Assembly (NCBI GenBank): GCA_019745195.1
Contig: JAIETL010000010.1
Span: 39,470 to 103,469, forward strand
DNA: 64,000 nt
Origin: Beijerinckiaceae bacterium
GTDB lineage: Bacteria > Pseudomonadota > Alphaproteobacteria > Rhizobiales > Beijerinckiaceae
Direction of reading: 5' to 3'
Of this stretch, positions 32,858 through 42,660 are shown piece by piece; position 1 is the stretch's first letter, and every line of letters starts with the position of its first letter. The notes beneath the pieces were generated by a model. That model made no database searches, was not told the DNA's origin, and was given only the letters and a program-made list of their open reading frames with translations. The translations under genes and the position numbers were made by a program.

Positions 32858-33274
32858 CTAGACCTTCGGCTCTTTCGGCTCCGCCGCCTCGAATGGCGCG
32901 CCGGCCTTCTTCCACGCGCCAAAACCGCCAGCGACATGCGCGACGGGCTTCAGCCCCATCTCCTGCGCGACTTGGGCCGCGAGCGCCGAGCGCCAGCCGC
33001 CGGCGCAGAAGAAGACGAAGCGCTTGTCTTGGGCGAAGACCGGCTTGGCGTACGGGCTCTCCGGGTCGATCCAGAACTCCAGCATGCCGCGCGGGCAGTG
33101 GAACGCGCCGGGCATGCGCCCTTCCCGCTCCAGTTCGCGCGGATCGCGCAGATCGACGAAGACGACATCGTCGCGGCCATGCAGCGCCTGCGCCTGTTCG
33201 ATGGAGAGCGTCTCGACTTTTGCCTCGGCCTCGGCGAGCAGCGCCTTATAGCCTTTGGTGATGGTTTGCGGCAT
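32858..33274 (-). CDS. Rhodanese-like sulfurtransferase
   Basis: The 138-residue single-domain rhodanese has the substrate-side motif VVFVDLRDPRELEREGRMPG and active-site loop FFCAGGWRSA with Cys90 as the persulphide carrier. The C-terminal helix has VAHVAGGFGAWKKAGAPF. Loops of six residues (CAGGWR) are typical of sulphur-handling rhodaneses. The physiological acceptor is unknown. A small membrane protein gene directly follows. Confidence 0.9.
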   Translation of the reverse strand: MPQTITKGYKALLAEAEAKVETLSIEQAQALHGRDDVVFVDLRDPRELEREGRMPGAFHCPRGMLEFWIDPESPYAKPVFAQDKRFVFFCAGGWRSALAAQVAQEMGLKPVAHVAGGFGAWKKAGAPFEAAEPKEPKV

Positions 33275-33388
33275 GCGCCTCGTCTCCGTTGCGAGGTGAC
33301 ACTTGCCGCTTCAGCGGCATTCCCGCAAGCTGTTCCGCATCATTGGATGCGTCCCGCCACGCGTGGCATCGGGCGGCAAGGGACGTGA

Positions 33389-34081
33389 ATGATAGGATTT
33401 TCCTCGCTCGACGTGATCGCGTTCGCCGTCTTCGTGGCGGCCTGGCTCGGTTATCACTATGCGGTCGAGATGGGCCCGCATGCGGCCCGCAGCCTGAACA
33501 TGAAGATGAACCTGCGCCGCGCCCGCTGGGTGCGCGAGGCGATGGCGCGCGACAACCGCATCGTCGACACGCAGGTGATGAACGGCCTCCAGAACGGCAC
33601 CGCCTTCTTCGCCTCGACCTCGCTGATCGCCATTGGCGGCGCACTGACGCTGCTGCAATCGACAGACCGGGTCGTGGCGCTGTTCGAGGACCTGCCTTTC
33701 GGCACGGTGACGACGCGCGCCGCCTGGGAGATCAAGGTGATCGGGCTCGCCGTGATCTTCGGCTACGCGTTCTTCAAATTCGCCTGGAGCTACCGGCTGT
33801 TCAACTATTGCGTCATCCTGATCGGCGCGATGCCGCCGGCCAAGGAGCATGATCCGCAGGACGCCGCCCGCGCCATCCACGAAATGGCCGAGATGAACAT
33901 CGCCGCCGGCCGGCATTTCAACCGCGGTCAGCGCGCCTTCTTCTTCGCCCTCGCCTATATGGGCTGGTTCCTTGGGCCGGCGACCTTCCTCGCCTTCACC
34001 ATCGCCGTGCTGGTGGCCATGTATCGGCGGCAGTTCGCCTCCGACGCCGCCCGCGTCTTCCGCCATCCAGGCGCGCCATGA
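33389..34081 (+). CDS. DUF599 membrane protein
   Basis: The 230-residue protein has about four hydrophobic helices and the DUF599 pattern: LGYHYAVEMGPHAARSLNMK, ARDNRIVDTQVMNGLQNGTA, FFASTSLIAIGGALTLLQST, and a cytosolic helix RAIHEMAEMNIAAGRHFNRG. The function of the family is unknown. AAGGGA lies about 6 nt before ATG. It overlaps the DUF3253 gene by 4 nt (ATGA), so the two are coupled. Confidence 0.88.
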   Translation: MIGFSSLDVIAFAVFVAAWLGYHYAVEMGPHAARSLNMKMNLRRARWVREAMARDNRIVDTQVMNGLQNGTAFFASTSLIAIGGALTLLQSTDRVVALFEDLPFGTVTTRAAWEIKVIGLAVIFGYAFFKFAWSYRLFNYCVILIGAMPPAKEHDPQDAARAIHEMAEMNIAAGRHFNRGQRAFFFALAYMGWFLGPATFLAFTIAVLVAMYRRQFASDAARVFRHPGAP

Positions 34082-34338
34082 GCACCGATCTCGAGGCACT
34101 CGAAGCCGCTATGCTGTCGCTGACCGCCGCGCGCGGCCCGGGCAAGACGATCTGCCCGTCGGAGGCCGCGCGCGCGGTGGGCGGCGACCATCCCGACGGC
34201 TGGGGCCCGCTGATGCAGCCGGCGCGCAAGATTGCGGTCAGGCTGATGAAGGAAGGCCGCATCGTCATCACCCGCAAGGGCCGACCTGTCGATCCGGACG
34301 ATTTTCGCGGCGTGTATCGACTGAGGCTGCCGGAGTAG
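34078..34338 (+). CDS. DUF3253 protein
   Basis: The 86-residue protein matches the small DUF3253 family: LTAARGPGKTICPSEAARAV, GPLMQPARKIAVRLMKEGRI and ITRKGRPVDPDDFRGVYRLR. It has a winged-helix-like feel but no demonstrated function. It overlaps the DUF599 gene by ATGA and is therefore translated with it. It is convergent with the elyC-like gene. Confidence 0.87.
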   Translation: MSTDLEALEAAMLSLTAARGPGKTICPSEAARAVGGDHPDGWGPLMQPARKIAVRLMKEGRIVITRKGRPVDPDDFRGVYRLRLPE

Positions 34339-34342
34339 CCGT

Positions 34343-35131
34343 TCAAGGCCCTGGAAACAGCGCGTCGGTATAGCCTACGAGCCAGTAGGCCAGCAGACCG
34401 GCCCATTCCTTGAAGCCGTCATCGGCGATGCCGAGGCCGCGCGGCGCGCGCCCCGACACTCGGACAAACTCGGAGAGCTTCTCCTCCGTCAGATAGTCGA
34501 CCGGGAACGCCTCGACGGCCAAGCCGGCCTTGCGAAAGACGCCCATGGCGCGCGGCATGTGCCAGGCCGAGGTCACCAGCAGCCAGCGCTCGCCGGGCTT
34601 GGGATCGACCAGCGCCTTGGTGAAGAGCGCGTTCTCGCGGGTGTTGCGAGACTTGTCCTCGAAGATGAGCCGCTGCGGGCTGAGGCCGAGCCCCTCGAAC
34701 ATCAGACGCGCGCCATCGGCCTCGGTCTTCGTCACCGGCGAAATCAGATTGGCCGCGCCCCCGGCGAAGACGATCCGCGCTTGCGGATGCAGCCGCGCCA
34801 GTTCGACCGTCTTGGTCATCCGCGCGCCGGCGCTGGTCATCACCACGTCGCCGCGCGCGACGCCGATCGCGCCGCCGAGCAGGATCACGCCCGCGACCGG
34901 CCCCTTGGCCGCATCCTGCTGCGGAAAACGGTTCTCCAGCGGCCACATGATCAGCCGGGGTAGCGGGCTGAAGGCCATGATCGCAAGCACGGCCAACGCG
35001 ACAAGGCCGAGCCAGCGCGCGGTCCGCGCAAAGCGCGTGAAGGCGAGCAGGCCCGCGGCCAGCGCCAGCAGGACGGCGAGATTCACCGGCGAAACGACGA
35101 ACCAGATGATCTTGGACAGGACGAAGAACAT
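34343..35131 (-). CDS. YdcF/ElyC-family (DUF218) membrane protein
   Basis: The 262-residue product has two N-terminal helices (FVLSKIIWFVVSPVNLAVLL and RWLGLVALAVLAIMAFSPL) and a periplasmic DUF218 domain: GVILLGGAIGVARG, IVFAGGAANLISPVTKTEAD, EDKSRNTRENALFTKAL and WLLVTSAWHMPRAMGVFRKA. ElyC of E. coli is needed for envelope integrity and peptidoglycan precursor supply at low temperature. The two-helix plus DUF218 arrangement is ElyC-like rather than the short cytosolic YdcF type. Confidence 0.87.
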   Translation of the reverse strand: MFFVLSKIIWFVVSPVNLAVLLALAAGLLAFTRFARTARWLGLVALAVLAIMAFSPLPRLIMWPLENRFPQQDAAKGPVAGVILLGGAIGVARGDVVMTSAGARMTKTVELARLHPQARIVFAGGAANLISPVTKTEADGARLMFEGLGLSPQRLIFEDKSRNTRENALFTKALVDPKPGERWLLVTSAWHMPRAMGVFRKAGLAVEAFPVDYLTEEKLSEFVRVSGRAPRGLGIADDGFKEWAGLLAYWLVGYTDALFPGP

Positions 35132-35192
35132 GGCTGGTTTCCGCGCGAAGACGGAGCTTTACCGCGCGAAAGCTGACGCCGGCCTAACGCAT

Positions 35193-35708
35193 TCACTCCC
35201 CGCGAAAAATGCGCGGCTGCTGCTGCGGGCGGGATGGCGTCGCCTGCGGCTGGGAGCGCTCCAGCTCCAGCGCGCGGGTCGCGACCTCGCGCAGTTCGCA
35301 GCCGGCCTGCCGGCCGAGTTGAAGCCCTTCGCGCTGGCTCGCGCCATAGAAGGCGCATTTCTGCGCGACATAGCCCTCCCAGGCGACCTGCAGCGAGGCG
35401 AGCTTGCTGCGCTGGCCGGCATCCATGGCGCGGCTGACGGCCTGCGTCGCCTGTCCGAGACGCTCGCGCCAGACCGCTTCCTCGCGGCGTGCGCAGGAAT
35501 GCTCGGCGGCGCGCCGGTCGGTGCTGGCGGCGCGCACGCAGGCGACCGCAACGAGCCCGATGCAGGATGTCGCGACGGTCCCGCTCTGGCGCAGGCAGGC
35601 CACGAGCTGGGCCCTGTCGGCAGCCAGCGTCGGGCTCGGCGTCTGCGCGGCAAGCGGGGTGGCCGCCAACGCGACGAGGGTGAACAGCGCGGCTTTTCCG
35701 AGGTTCAT
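35193..35708 (-). CDS. Secreted LprI-like (DUF1311) protein
   Basis: The 171-residue product has a Sec signal (GKAALFTLVALAATPLAAQ) and a cysteine-containing helical domain of the lysozyme-inhibitor LprI/DUF1311 type: CIGLVAVACV, AEHSCARREEAVWRERL, then LASLQVAWEGYVAQKCAFYG and AGCELREVATRALELE. The pattern Q-x2-W-x2-Y-x3-C followed by C-x6-R is the recognisable part. The start at 35708 places the signal at the N-terminus; the frame is open to 35825. Related proteins bind lysozyme or stabilise envelope complexes, so its role here is inferred. The 5' end overlaps no gene but lies close to the GST gene. Confidence 0.75.
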   Translation of the reverse strand: MNLGKAALFTLVALAATPLAAQTPSPTLAADRAQLVACLRQSGTVATSCIGLVAVACVRAASTDRRAAEHSCARREEAVWRERLGQATQAVSRAMDAGQRSKLASLQVAWEGYVAQKCAFYGASQREGLQLGRQAGCELREVATRALELERSQPQATPSRPQQQPRIFRGE

Positions 35709-35775
35709 GGCTCTGTTGAAGCGTGCTTTCGCGGCTGGATCAAGGCAGGGCGACGCAAGGCCACAGCGCAAGCGA

Positions 35776-36396
35776 TCACACCACCGGGAGCGGCAGCGCG
35801 GGAATGGCGGCGGGCCTCGCCGCACAGGCCTCGTACCAGCGTCTCAGATTGGGCCGCACGACCTGCTTGACGGGCATGTTGAGCCAGCGATGCGCGCCGG
35901 GCGCGACGGTGAGGTCGGCCATGCCGAAGCGATCCCCCGCCAGATAGGCTCGCCCGGTTAGATGCGCCTCGAGGATGTCGAGCTTGCCTTCCGTCCTCGC
36001 GATCGAGGCCTCGATCTCGGCCGGCCCGGCGCGGACCGTGTCTTTGCGCACCAGTCCCCAGAATGCCGGCGTCAGCGCCGGCTGCAGTTCGGCGATCATC
36101 CAGTCCATCCAGCGGTCGGCCTCGGCCCGCAGCGCCGGATCCTCCTCCCAGATCCAGCCCGCGCCATAGCGCGCCGCCAGATAGCGCACGATGCTGTTGG
36201 ATTCCCAGATGCAGACCTCGCCGTCTTCCAGCGTCGGGATCTGGCCGTTTGGATTCTTGGCGAGATAGGCCGGCTCGCGATTGCCGCCGAAGGCCCCGCC
36301 GACGTCGATCCGCTCGAAGACCTGCCCGACTTCGCCGGCGGCCCAGACCGCCTTCTGCACATTGATGGAGCTGATACGCCCCCAGATCGTCAGCAT
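35776..36396 (-). CDS. Glutathione S-transferase family protein
   Basis: The 206-residue product has a thioredoxin-fold N-domain (MLTIWGRISSINVQKAVWAA, then PNGQIPTLEDGEVCIWESNS with the cis-Pro and the Glu-Ser glutathione-binding pair) and an all-helical C-domain (YLAGDRFGMADLTVAPGAHR). The Ser at position 9-10 of GRISSINVQK is a candidate for glutathione activation. The substrate is unknown. It is a single gene, with a palindromic repeat upstream. Confidence 0.9.
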   Translation of the reverse strand: MLTIWGRISSINVQKAVWAAGEVGQVFERIDVGGAFGGNREPAYLAKNPNGQIPTLEDGEVCIWESNSIVRYLAARYGAGWIWEEDPALRAEADRWMDWMIAELQPALTPAFWGLVRKDTVRAGPAEIEASIARTEGKLDILEAHLTGRAYLAGDRFGMADLTVAPGAHRWLNMPVKQVVRPNLRRWYEACAARPAAIPALPLPVV

Positions 36397-36501
36397 GCCG
36401 GCGCGTTCCTCGTTGTCGTTCTCGGGATTGTCGGTTTGGCGAATGCGAATGGCAAGACGAACCAGCAGCGTCTTTGGGCTGCGCCCAAGTCACACCCTCC
36501 A

Positions 36502-36609
36502 CGTCATCCCGGGCAAGCGAAGCGCAGACCCGGGATCCATCCTAGAGTGCCGTCCTGCTTTACGATGGATCCCGGATCGGCGCGGCTTTGCCGCTTGTCC
36601 GGGATGACG
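36502..36609. repeat. Dispersed palindromic element, family B
   Basis: A 108-bp imperfect inverted repeat. The left arm begins CGTCATCCCGGGCAAGCGAA and ends CCCGGGATCCAT. The right arm begins ATGGATCCCGG and ends CCGGGATGACG. It lies between the divergent-to-tandem GST and pccA genes and explains most of the gap 36397-36647. Confidence 0.85.
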
Positions 36610-36647
36610 GCACGGACGAATGGTCGAGGCCGCGACAATCCTGCGCT

Positions 36648-38672
<2,025 letters not shown>

Positions 38673-38806
38673 CGGTTGCGTCTCCCGGCGGCCAAAAGGC
38701 ACTGTCACAGCCGGGGTTTATGCGACGCCGCAGCCTGCGTCCATTGATGCAAAAGTTTGGCCGCTGGCAAGTCGCGGGACGGTCCGAAAAGCCGGATGCG
38801 GCCTCG

Positions 38807-38830
38807 GCGATCGGGCACGTGCCCGATCGC
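38807..38830. promoter_or_regulatory. Perfect 24-bp palindrome between pccA and an unknown gene
   Basis: GCGATCGGGCAC is immediately followed by its exact reverse complement, with no spacer. It lies just past the stop of the 145-residue gene and about 135 bp upstream of pccA. With no loop it is a poor terminator but a good two-fold operator. Binding factor unknown. Confidence 0.5.
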
Positions 38831-38846
38831 GACCACTCTTGCGCGC

Positions 38847-39284
38847 TCAGCTCGCCAGCAGGATGCGGCCCGCGTCGAAGCCACGCGGCTTGGCCGCGCC
38901 CTTGCTCAGGGCAAAGCCCAGCAGCGCCTCGTCGCAGCGTTCGGCCTCGCGGACGATCTCGAAGGCGATGCGCTGGGCGGTCGCGGTCGGGCCGTCGCCG
39001 GCCGACAGCGTCGTGACCAGCCAGTGCGCCTTGTCGCGGTCGATCACGCCGGTCGGCCGGCTCTCCCAGACGGCGTAATCGACGACCAGCGCGACGAGAT
39101 AATCGGCGAAGGCGCTGCAGCTCTCGCCGACGGCGCGGTCGAGCGCGATCAGGACGTCGATCGCGTCCCGATTGACGCTGCCATCAACCATGACGTCACG
39201 CTGAAGCATCTTGACGTCTTCTTCGTCGATCATGTGCTTATCCAGCACACGATCGACGAATTCACAAAGTTCATGACCAATCAT
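38847..39284 (-). CDS. Uncharacterised acidic cytosolic protein
   Basis: The 145-residue product starts MIGHELCEFVDRVLDKHMID and continues EEDVKMLQRDVMVDGSVNRD. It is helical, acidic and without signal or membrane segment, ending RGFDAGRILLAS. An EF-hand-like alternation (DVMVDGSVNRDAIDVLIALD) is visible but does not complete a calcium loop. I do not recognise a characterised family; TerB-like all-helical folds are one possibility. AGGGG precedes the ATG. The frame is open further upstream to 39455 but without support. Confidence 0.75.
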   Translation of the reverse strand: MIGHELCEFVDRVLDKHMIDEEDVKMLQRDVMVDGSVNRDAIDVLIALDRAVGESCSAFADYLVALVVDYAVWESRPTGVIDRDKAHWLVTTLSAGDGPTATAQRIAFEIVREAERCDEALLGFALSKGAAKPRGFDAGRILLAS

Positions 39285-39479
39285 AATTCGACCCCTGTCC
39301 GGCTTTGTTATACGCCGGTATGTCCCTGTTGCAGGAACACTATGGAGTCCGGTTGCCAGCAAGAGGTTAATGCCGATGTCTGAACGGATATTCAGGTTAA
39401 ACGGGCGTGAGTCGAGATGGTTGCGCAAAGATGACTGCAGGATTCTGGAAAGCACCCTGACGCCTGAGACTCCTCCAAC

Positions 39480-40160
39480 TCACCCAACCATGCCCTGCGT
39501 CATGCCATGGATCAGATCCGGCAGGTCGGACGCGTGCGAGATCGTGAAGCGCGCACCCAGCGCCTGCAGCCGCGCCACCGGCTGGAAACCCCAGGACACT
39601 GCGACCGGCACGACCCCGGCGGCGACCGCCATCTCGATGTCGAACGAGCTGTCGCCGACCATCGCGGTGTGTCCGGGCGCGGCTCCGGTCTCGGCCATCG
39701 CCCGCAGGATCATGCCGGGATCGGGCTTGGAGGGCGCGTCGTCGGCGGTCTGGATCGTGGCGAAGAGGCCCTGCCAGCCATGGCGCTCGACGATGTAGTC
39801 GGCCCCGCGCCGCGACTTTCCCGTCGCGATGCCGAGCTTGAGGCCCGGTCGCGTCTGCAGCGCAACCAACATCGCGGCGACTCCGGGATACAGCGGCTCG
39901 TCCAGCGCAGGATCGGTTTCAGCGCGATGGCGCATCGCGTTGAAGACTTGCTTATAGGTCGCCGTCAGCCGGTCATCGGGCTGCTGAAGCCGTGCCAACT
40001 GCATCAGCGCGATCTCGAGCGTCAGCCCGACAACGCCTAGGCCCGCCTCGCGGCCGGGATGGACCAGCCCGCATTGCGCGAACGCCTCGACCTGCGCACC
40101 GAGGATGATCGCCTCTGAATCGATCAGCGTGCCGTCGAGGTCGAAAATCACGAGGTCCAT
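39480..40160 (-). CDS. HAD-superfamily phosphatase (phosphoglycolate phosphatase-like)
   Basis: The 226-residue HAD subfamily IA protein has nucleophile motif I IFDLDGTLIDSE (D7, D9), motif II GIATGKSRRG, motif III lysine in SKPDPGMI and motif IV VGDSSFDIEMA. A helical cap lies at about residues 15-80. The substrate cannot be assigned; Gph-like phosphatases and AH/OB-type members share this layout. The start is uncertain: ATG at 40160 places motif I at the N-terminus as usual, while in-frame ATGs at 40190 and 40223 exist. Confidence 0.88.
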   Translation of the reverse strand: MDLVIFDLDGTLIDSEAIILGAQVEAFAQCGLVHPGREAGLGVVGLTLEIALMQLARLQQPDDRLTATYKQVFNAMRHRAETDPALDEPLYPGVAAMLVALQTRPGLKLGIATGKSRRGADYIVERHGWQGLFATIQTADDAPSKPDPGMILRAMAETGAAPGHTAMVGDSSFDIEMAVAAGVVPVAVSWGFQPVARLQALGARFTISHASDLPDLIHGMTQGMVG

Positions 40161-40242
40161 GCCGACGCCGTAGCGCGGATCGACGCGCATCGCCATCGAG
40201 ACCGGCGCGCCCCGCTCATGCACGGCGCGCCGTGTCTCAAAA

Positions 40243-40746
40243 TCAGGACTGCCGGCTGCGGACGCAATCGTTGACGGCGCTGCGCAGCGCTTCGCCGTCG
40301 AGCCCTTTGGCGCGACCGTCCCTGCGGCATTCCGCCAAAGCCGCGAGATCCGGACGCTTGCCGTTGAAGCAAGCGACCAGCGCCGCCGTACGGGCCGAGC
40401 CGGACAGACCTTGCGCGTCGATCTCGGTCTTGCAGGCTGCGCGCGCCGTCGCCGCCGTCGGCTTGCCGTCGCGCGTCAGCCCGTCGCGGGCATAGAGCTG
40501 GATGCCGGGAAACTTCGCCTGCATGCACACGCGCATGGCGCCGCGCAGATCGTCGCCCGACAGCGCGACATGATCGGACAGGCATTCCTGCCGCGCCTTG
40601 GCGCGCGCGGCGCGCGGAATGGGGTCGTTCGCGTCGCTTGTTGCAGCGGCTGCCGCGGGACGCGGCTGAGCCGTCTGGGCGGCGATCGGCTGAATGGCGA
40701 GGACAGAAAGAGACAGACCGGCGAGCACGGAGACGAAACGGATCAT
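40243..40746 (-). CDS. Secreted PsiF-like repeat protein under LexA-type promoter
   Basis: The 167-residue product has a Sec signal (VLAGLSLSVLAIQPIAAQ). Three degenerate repeats of about 30 residues follow, each with cysteines at both ends and an L-x-G core: RQECLSDHVALSGDDLRGAM, RAACKTEIDAQGLSGSARTA, and AECRRDGRAKGLDGEALRSA. This resembles the PsiF repeat, whose function is unknown (E. coli psiF is phosphate-starvation inducible). Six repeat cysteines suggest three disulphides in the periplasm. Two GTTC/GAAC-N7 direct repeats overlap its predicted promoter, pointing to SOS control. Confidence 0.75.
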   Translation of the reverse strand: MIRFVSVLAGLSLSVLAIQPIAAQTAQPRPAAAAATSDANDPIPRAARAKARQECLSDHVALSGDDLRGAMRVCMQAKFPGIQLYARDGLTRDGKPTAATARAACKTEIDAQGLSGSARTAALVACFNGKRPDLAALAECRRDGRAKGLDGEALRSAVNDCVRSRQS

Positions 40747-40771
40747 CGGAGCACCTGCGTCAGAGCGATGG

Positions 40772-40813
40772 GAACAAAATTAGAACATAATCCGATTTGT
40801 TCCGCAACTGTTC
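40772..40813 (-). promoter_or_regulatory. Promoter with two LexA-type (SOS) boxes
   Basis: On the minus strand a -35 TTGCGG (40807-40802) and -10 TCTAAT (40784-40779) are 17 nt apart. Each hexamer lies inside a direct repeat: GAAC-N7-GAAC (40813-40799) and GTTC-N7-GTTC (40786-40772). GTTC-N7-GTTC is the established alphaproteobacterial LexA box. The only downstream gene is the PsiF-like gene starting at 40746. Confidence 0.7.
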
Positions 40814-40837
40814 TATTACGCTCCGTCAACTCGAAGC

Positions 40838-42220
40838 CTATTCGTCGGGTGCGTCGACGATCGGGTCGTAATGCGCGTCCTCGAAGCCGAGCAGGTTCCA
40901 GGACTGGCGCATATGCGGCGGCAGCGGCGCGCTGACGTCGATCGTGCCCTTCCCGCGCGGATGCGGCAGCACGATCCGCCGCGCCAGCAGATGCAGCTTG
41001 TTCTGGATGCCGCCGGGCATCTCCCAGTTCTTGATGTTGAAATATTTCGGGTCGCCGACGATGGGATGGCCGATATGGGCGGCATGGGCGCGGAGCTGGT
41101 GGGTGCGCCCCGTCACCGGCTTGAGCGAAAGCCAGGCCAGCTTCTGCGCGGCGGTCTCGACCACGGCGTAATAGGTCACGGCATGCATCGCGCCGTCGTC
41201 GCCGTGCTGGGCCACCGCCATGCGCTGGTCGCCGTCATAGGCCTCCTCGCGGGCGAGATAGGTCGAGACCCGGCCCTGACGCACGCGCGGCACGCCGGCG
41301 ACCAGCGCCCAATAGACCTTGCGCGCCGAGCGCGAGCGGAAGGTTTTTGCCAGCGTCGCGGCGGCGAAGCGCGACTTCGCAATCACGAGGCAGCCCGCCG
41401 TGTCCTTGTCGAGCCGATGGACCAGGCGCGGCTTCTGCCCGTCCTTGCCCGTCATCGCCTCCAGCATCTGATCGACATGGCGCGTGGTGCCCGAGCCGCC
41501 CTGCACGGCGAGCCCCGCCGGCTTGTTCAGCACGATGACGTCGTCATCCTCGTAGAGCGTGATCGAGCGCAGGAAGCCGAGCGTGTCGTCATCTGCCTTC
41601 AGTGAACGCGGCCTCTGCTCTTGCGGATCGAGCTTCAGCGGCGGAATGCGGACCGTCTGCCCTTCTTCGAGCCGGTCCTTGCTGTCGGCGCGCTTGCCGT
41701 TGACGCGCAATTCGCCCTTCCGGACGATGCGCTGGATATGGCTGAAGGAGAGCTGCGGAAACCGGTTCTCGAGAAAACGGTCGATCCGCATCTCGTTTTC
41801 GTCCGCCGTGACCACGAGCTGCTGCACGCCGGTCGCCAGCACCTGCGCGGTTTCGGCCTTTACCTCCGCGCGAGTCGGCGCAGCGGTGACGGGCAGCTTG
41901 CGTATTGAGGCGGATTTGCGCGGCCCCGCCGCGCTCGGCGCGGCGGTTGCCGCCACGTCCGGCGTTTCGGCGATACGGGGATCGCCGGTCCTCGGTGCAT
42001 CGCGGCGCGGTCTGGGATTGCGCGTCGGCTCGGTGCGGACGACGCGCTCGTCCCGCTCCGACCGGGGCTGCGCCGAGGCGCGGGCCGGACGGCGCGCGTC
42101 ATGGCCCGGCCGATTGCCCTTGGGTGCGCCCGAAGCCGACGGTCGGCCCCCGCGAGAAGGGCTCTTGCCTTTCGGGCCTCCCGTTCCCTTGCCACCCACG
42201 CCCCTGCCGCCAGCCCTCAT
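40838..42220 (-). CDS. RluC/RluD-family 23S rRNA pseudouridine synthase
   Basis: The 460-residue enzyme isomerises uridines in 23S rRNA. A disordered, Arg/Pro-rich extension of about 125 residues (GGKGTGGPKGKSPSRGGRPS) precedes an S4 domain (ENEMRIDRFLENRFPQLSFS, RIVRKGELRVNGKRADSK). The catalytic domain has the Asp motif PRLVHRLDKDTAGCLVIAKS and GRTHQLRAHAAHIGHPIVGD. The S4 layout is like RluC or RluD, and the two cannot be separated here. The ATG at 42220 overlaps the crcB stop as ATGA. Confidence 0.9.
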   Translation of the reverse strand: MRAGGRGVGGKGTGGPKGKSPSRGGRPSASGAPKGNRPGHDARRPARASAQPRSERDERVVRTEPTRNPRPRRDAPRTGDPRIAETPDVAATAAPSAAGPRKSASIRKLPVTAAPTRAEVKAETAQVLATGVQQLVVTADENEMRIDRFLENRFPQLSFSHIQRIVRKGELRVNGKRADSKDRLEEGQTVRIPPLKLDPQEQRPRSLKADDDTLGFLRSITLYEDDDVIVLNKPAGLAVQGGSGTTRHVDQMLEAMTGKDGQKPRLVHRLDKDTAGCLVIAKSRFAAATLAKTFRSRSARKVYWALVAGVPRVRQGRVSTYLAREEAYDGDQRMAVAQHGDDGAMHAVTYYAVVETAAQKLAWLSLKPVTGRTHQLRAHAAHIGHPIVGDPKYFNIKNWEMPGGIQNKLHLLARRIVLPHPRGKGTIDVSAPLPPHMRQSWNLLGFEDAHYDPIVDAPDE

Positions 42221-42600
42221 GTCAGCCCCCGCATGATCGCAAGCCCGCCGACCAGCGCCGCCAGCGACACGCCGACCGATGCAAAGACATAGGCCGCAGC
42301 CAGCAGCGCCTCGCCGCACTCCCAGAGCAGGATGGCGTCGAGCGAGAACGCGGAAAACGTGGTGAAACCGCCGAGAATGCCGGTGGTCAGGAACAGCCTG
42401 AGATCAGGAGACCAGCCCTCGCTCGCCTTGAAGGCAAACCAGCCGACGACGAGGCCCATCAGCCCCGAGCCGACGACGTTGATCGCCAGCGTGCCGAAGG
42501 GAAAGCCGGCGCCGAGCCAGCGCGGCGAAACGAGATTGACGCCGTGCCGCAGCACGCCGCCGATGCCGGCGCCGAGAAAGACGAGAAGGGCGGAGGTCAT
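42217..42600 (-). CDS. crcB: Fluoride channel CrcB/Fluc
   Basis: The 127-residue protein has four membrane helices with Fluc motifs: GAGIGGVLRHGVNL, PFGTLAINVVGSGLMGLVVG and the Na+-site and phenylalanine-box stretch TTGILGGFTTFSAFSLD. Dual-topology dimers expel F-. The ATG at 42600 is preferred over an upstream in-frame start at 42633. No fluoride riboswitch is visible upstream. It is coupled to the downstream pseudouridine synthase gene by a 4-nt overlap. Confidence 0.93.
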   Translation of the reverse strand: MTSALLVFLGAGIGGVLRHGVNLVSPRWLGAGFPFGTLAINVVGSGLMGLVVGWFAFKASEGWSPDLRLFLTTGILGGFTTFSAFSLDAILLWECGEALLAAAYVFASVGVSLAALVGGLAIMRGLT

Positions 42601-42660
42601 GGGTGTGGCATAGGGCGTGGGAGGACGGGGCACAAACGAAATTGCTACAGCTCTCCGCTT

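Noticed and set aside
42601..42660. Fluoride riboswitch before crcB
   Set aside because: The GATG and CUGAUGA-type conserved elements of the crcB riboswitch are not visible in the short leader.
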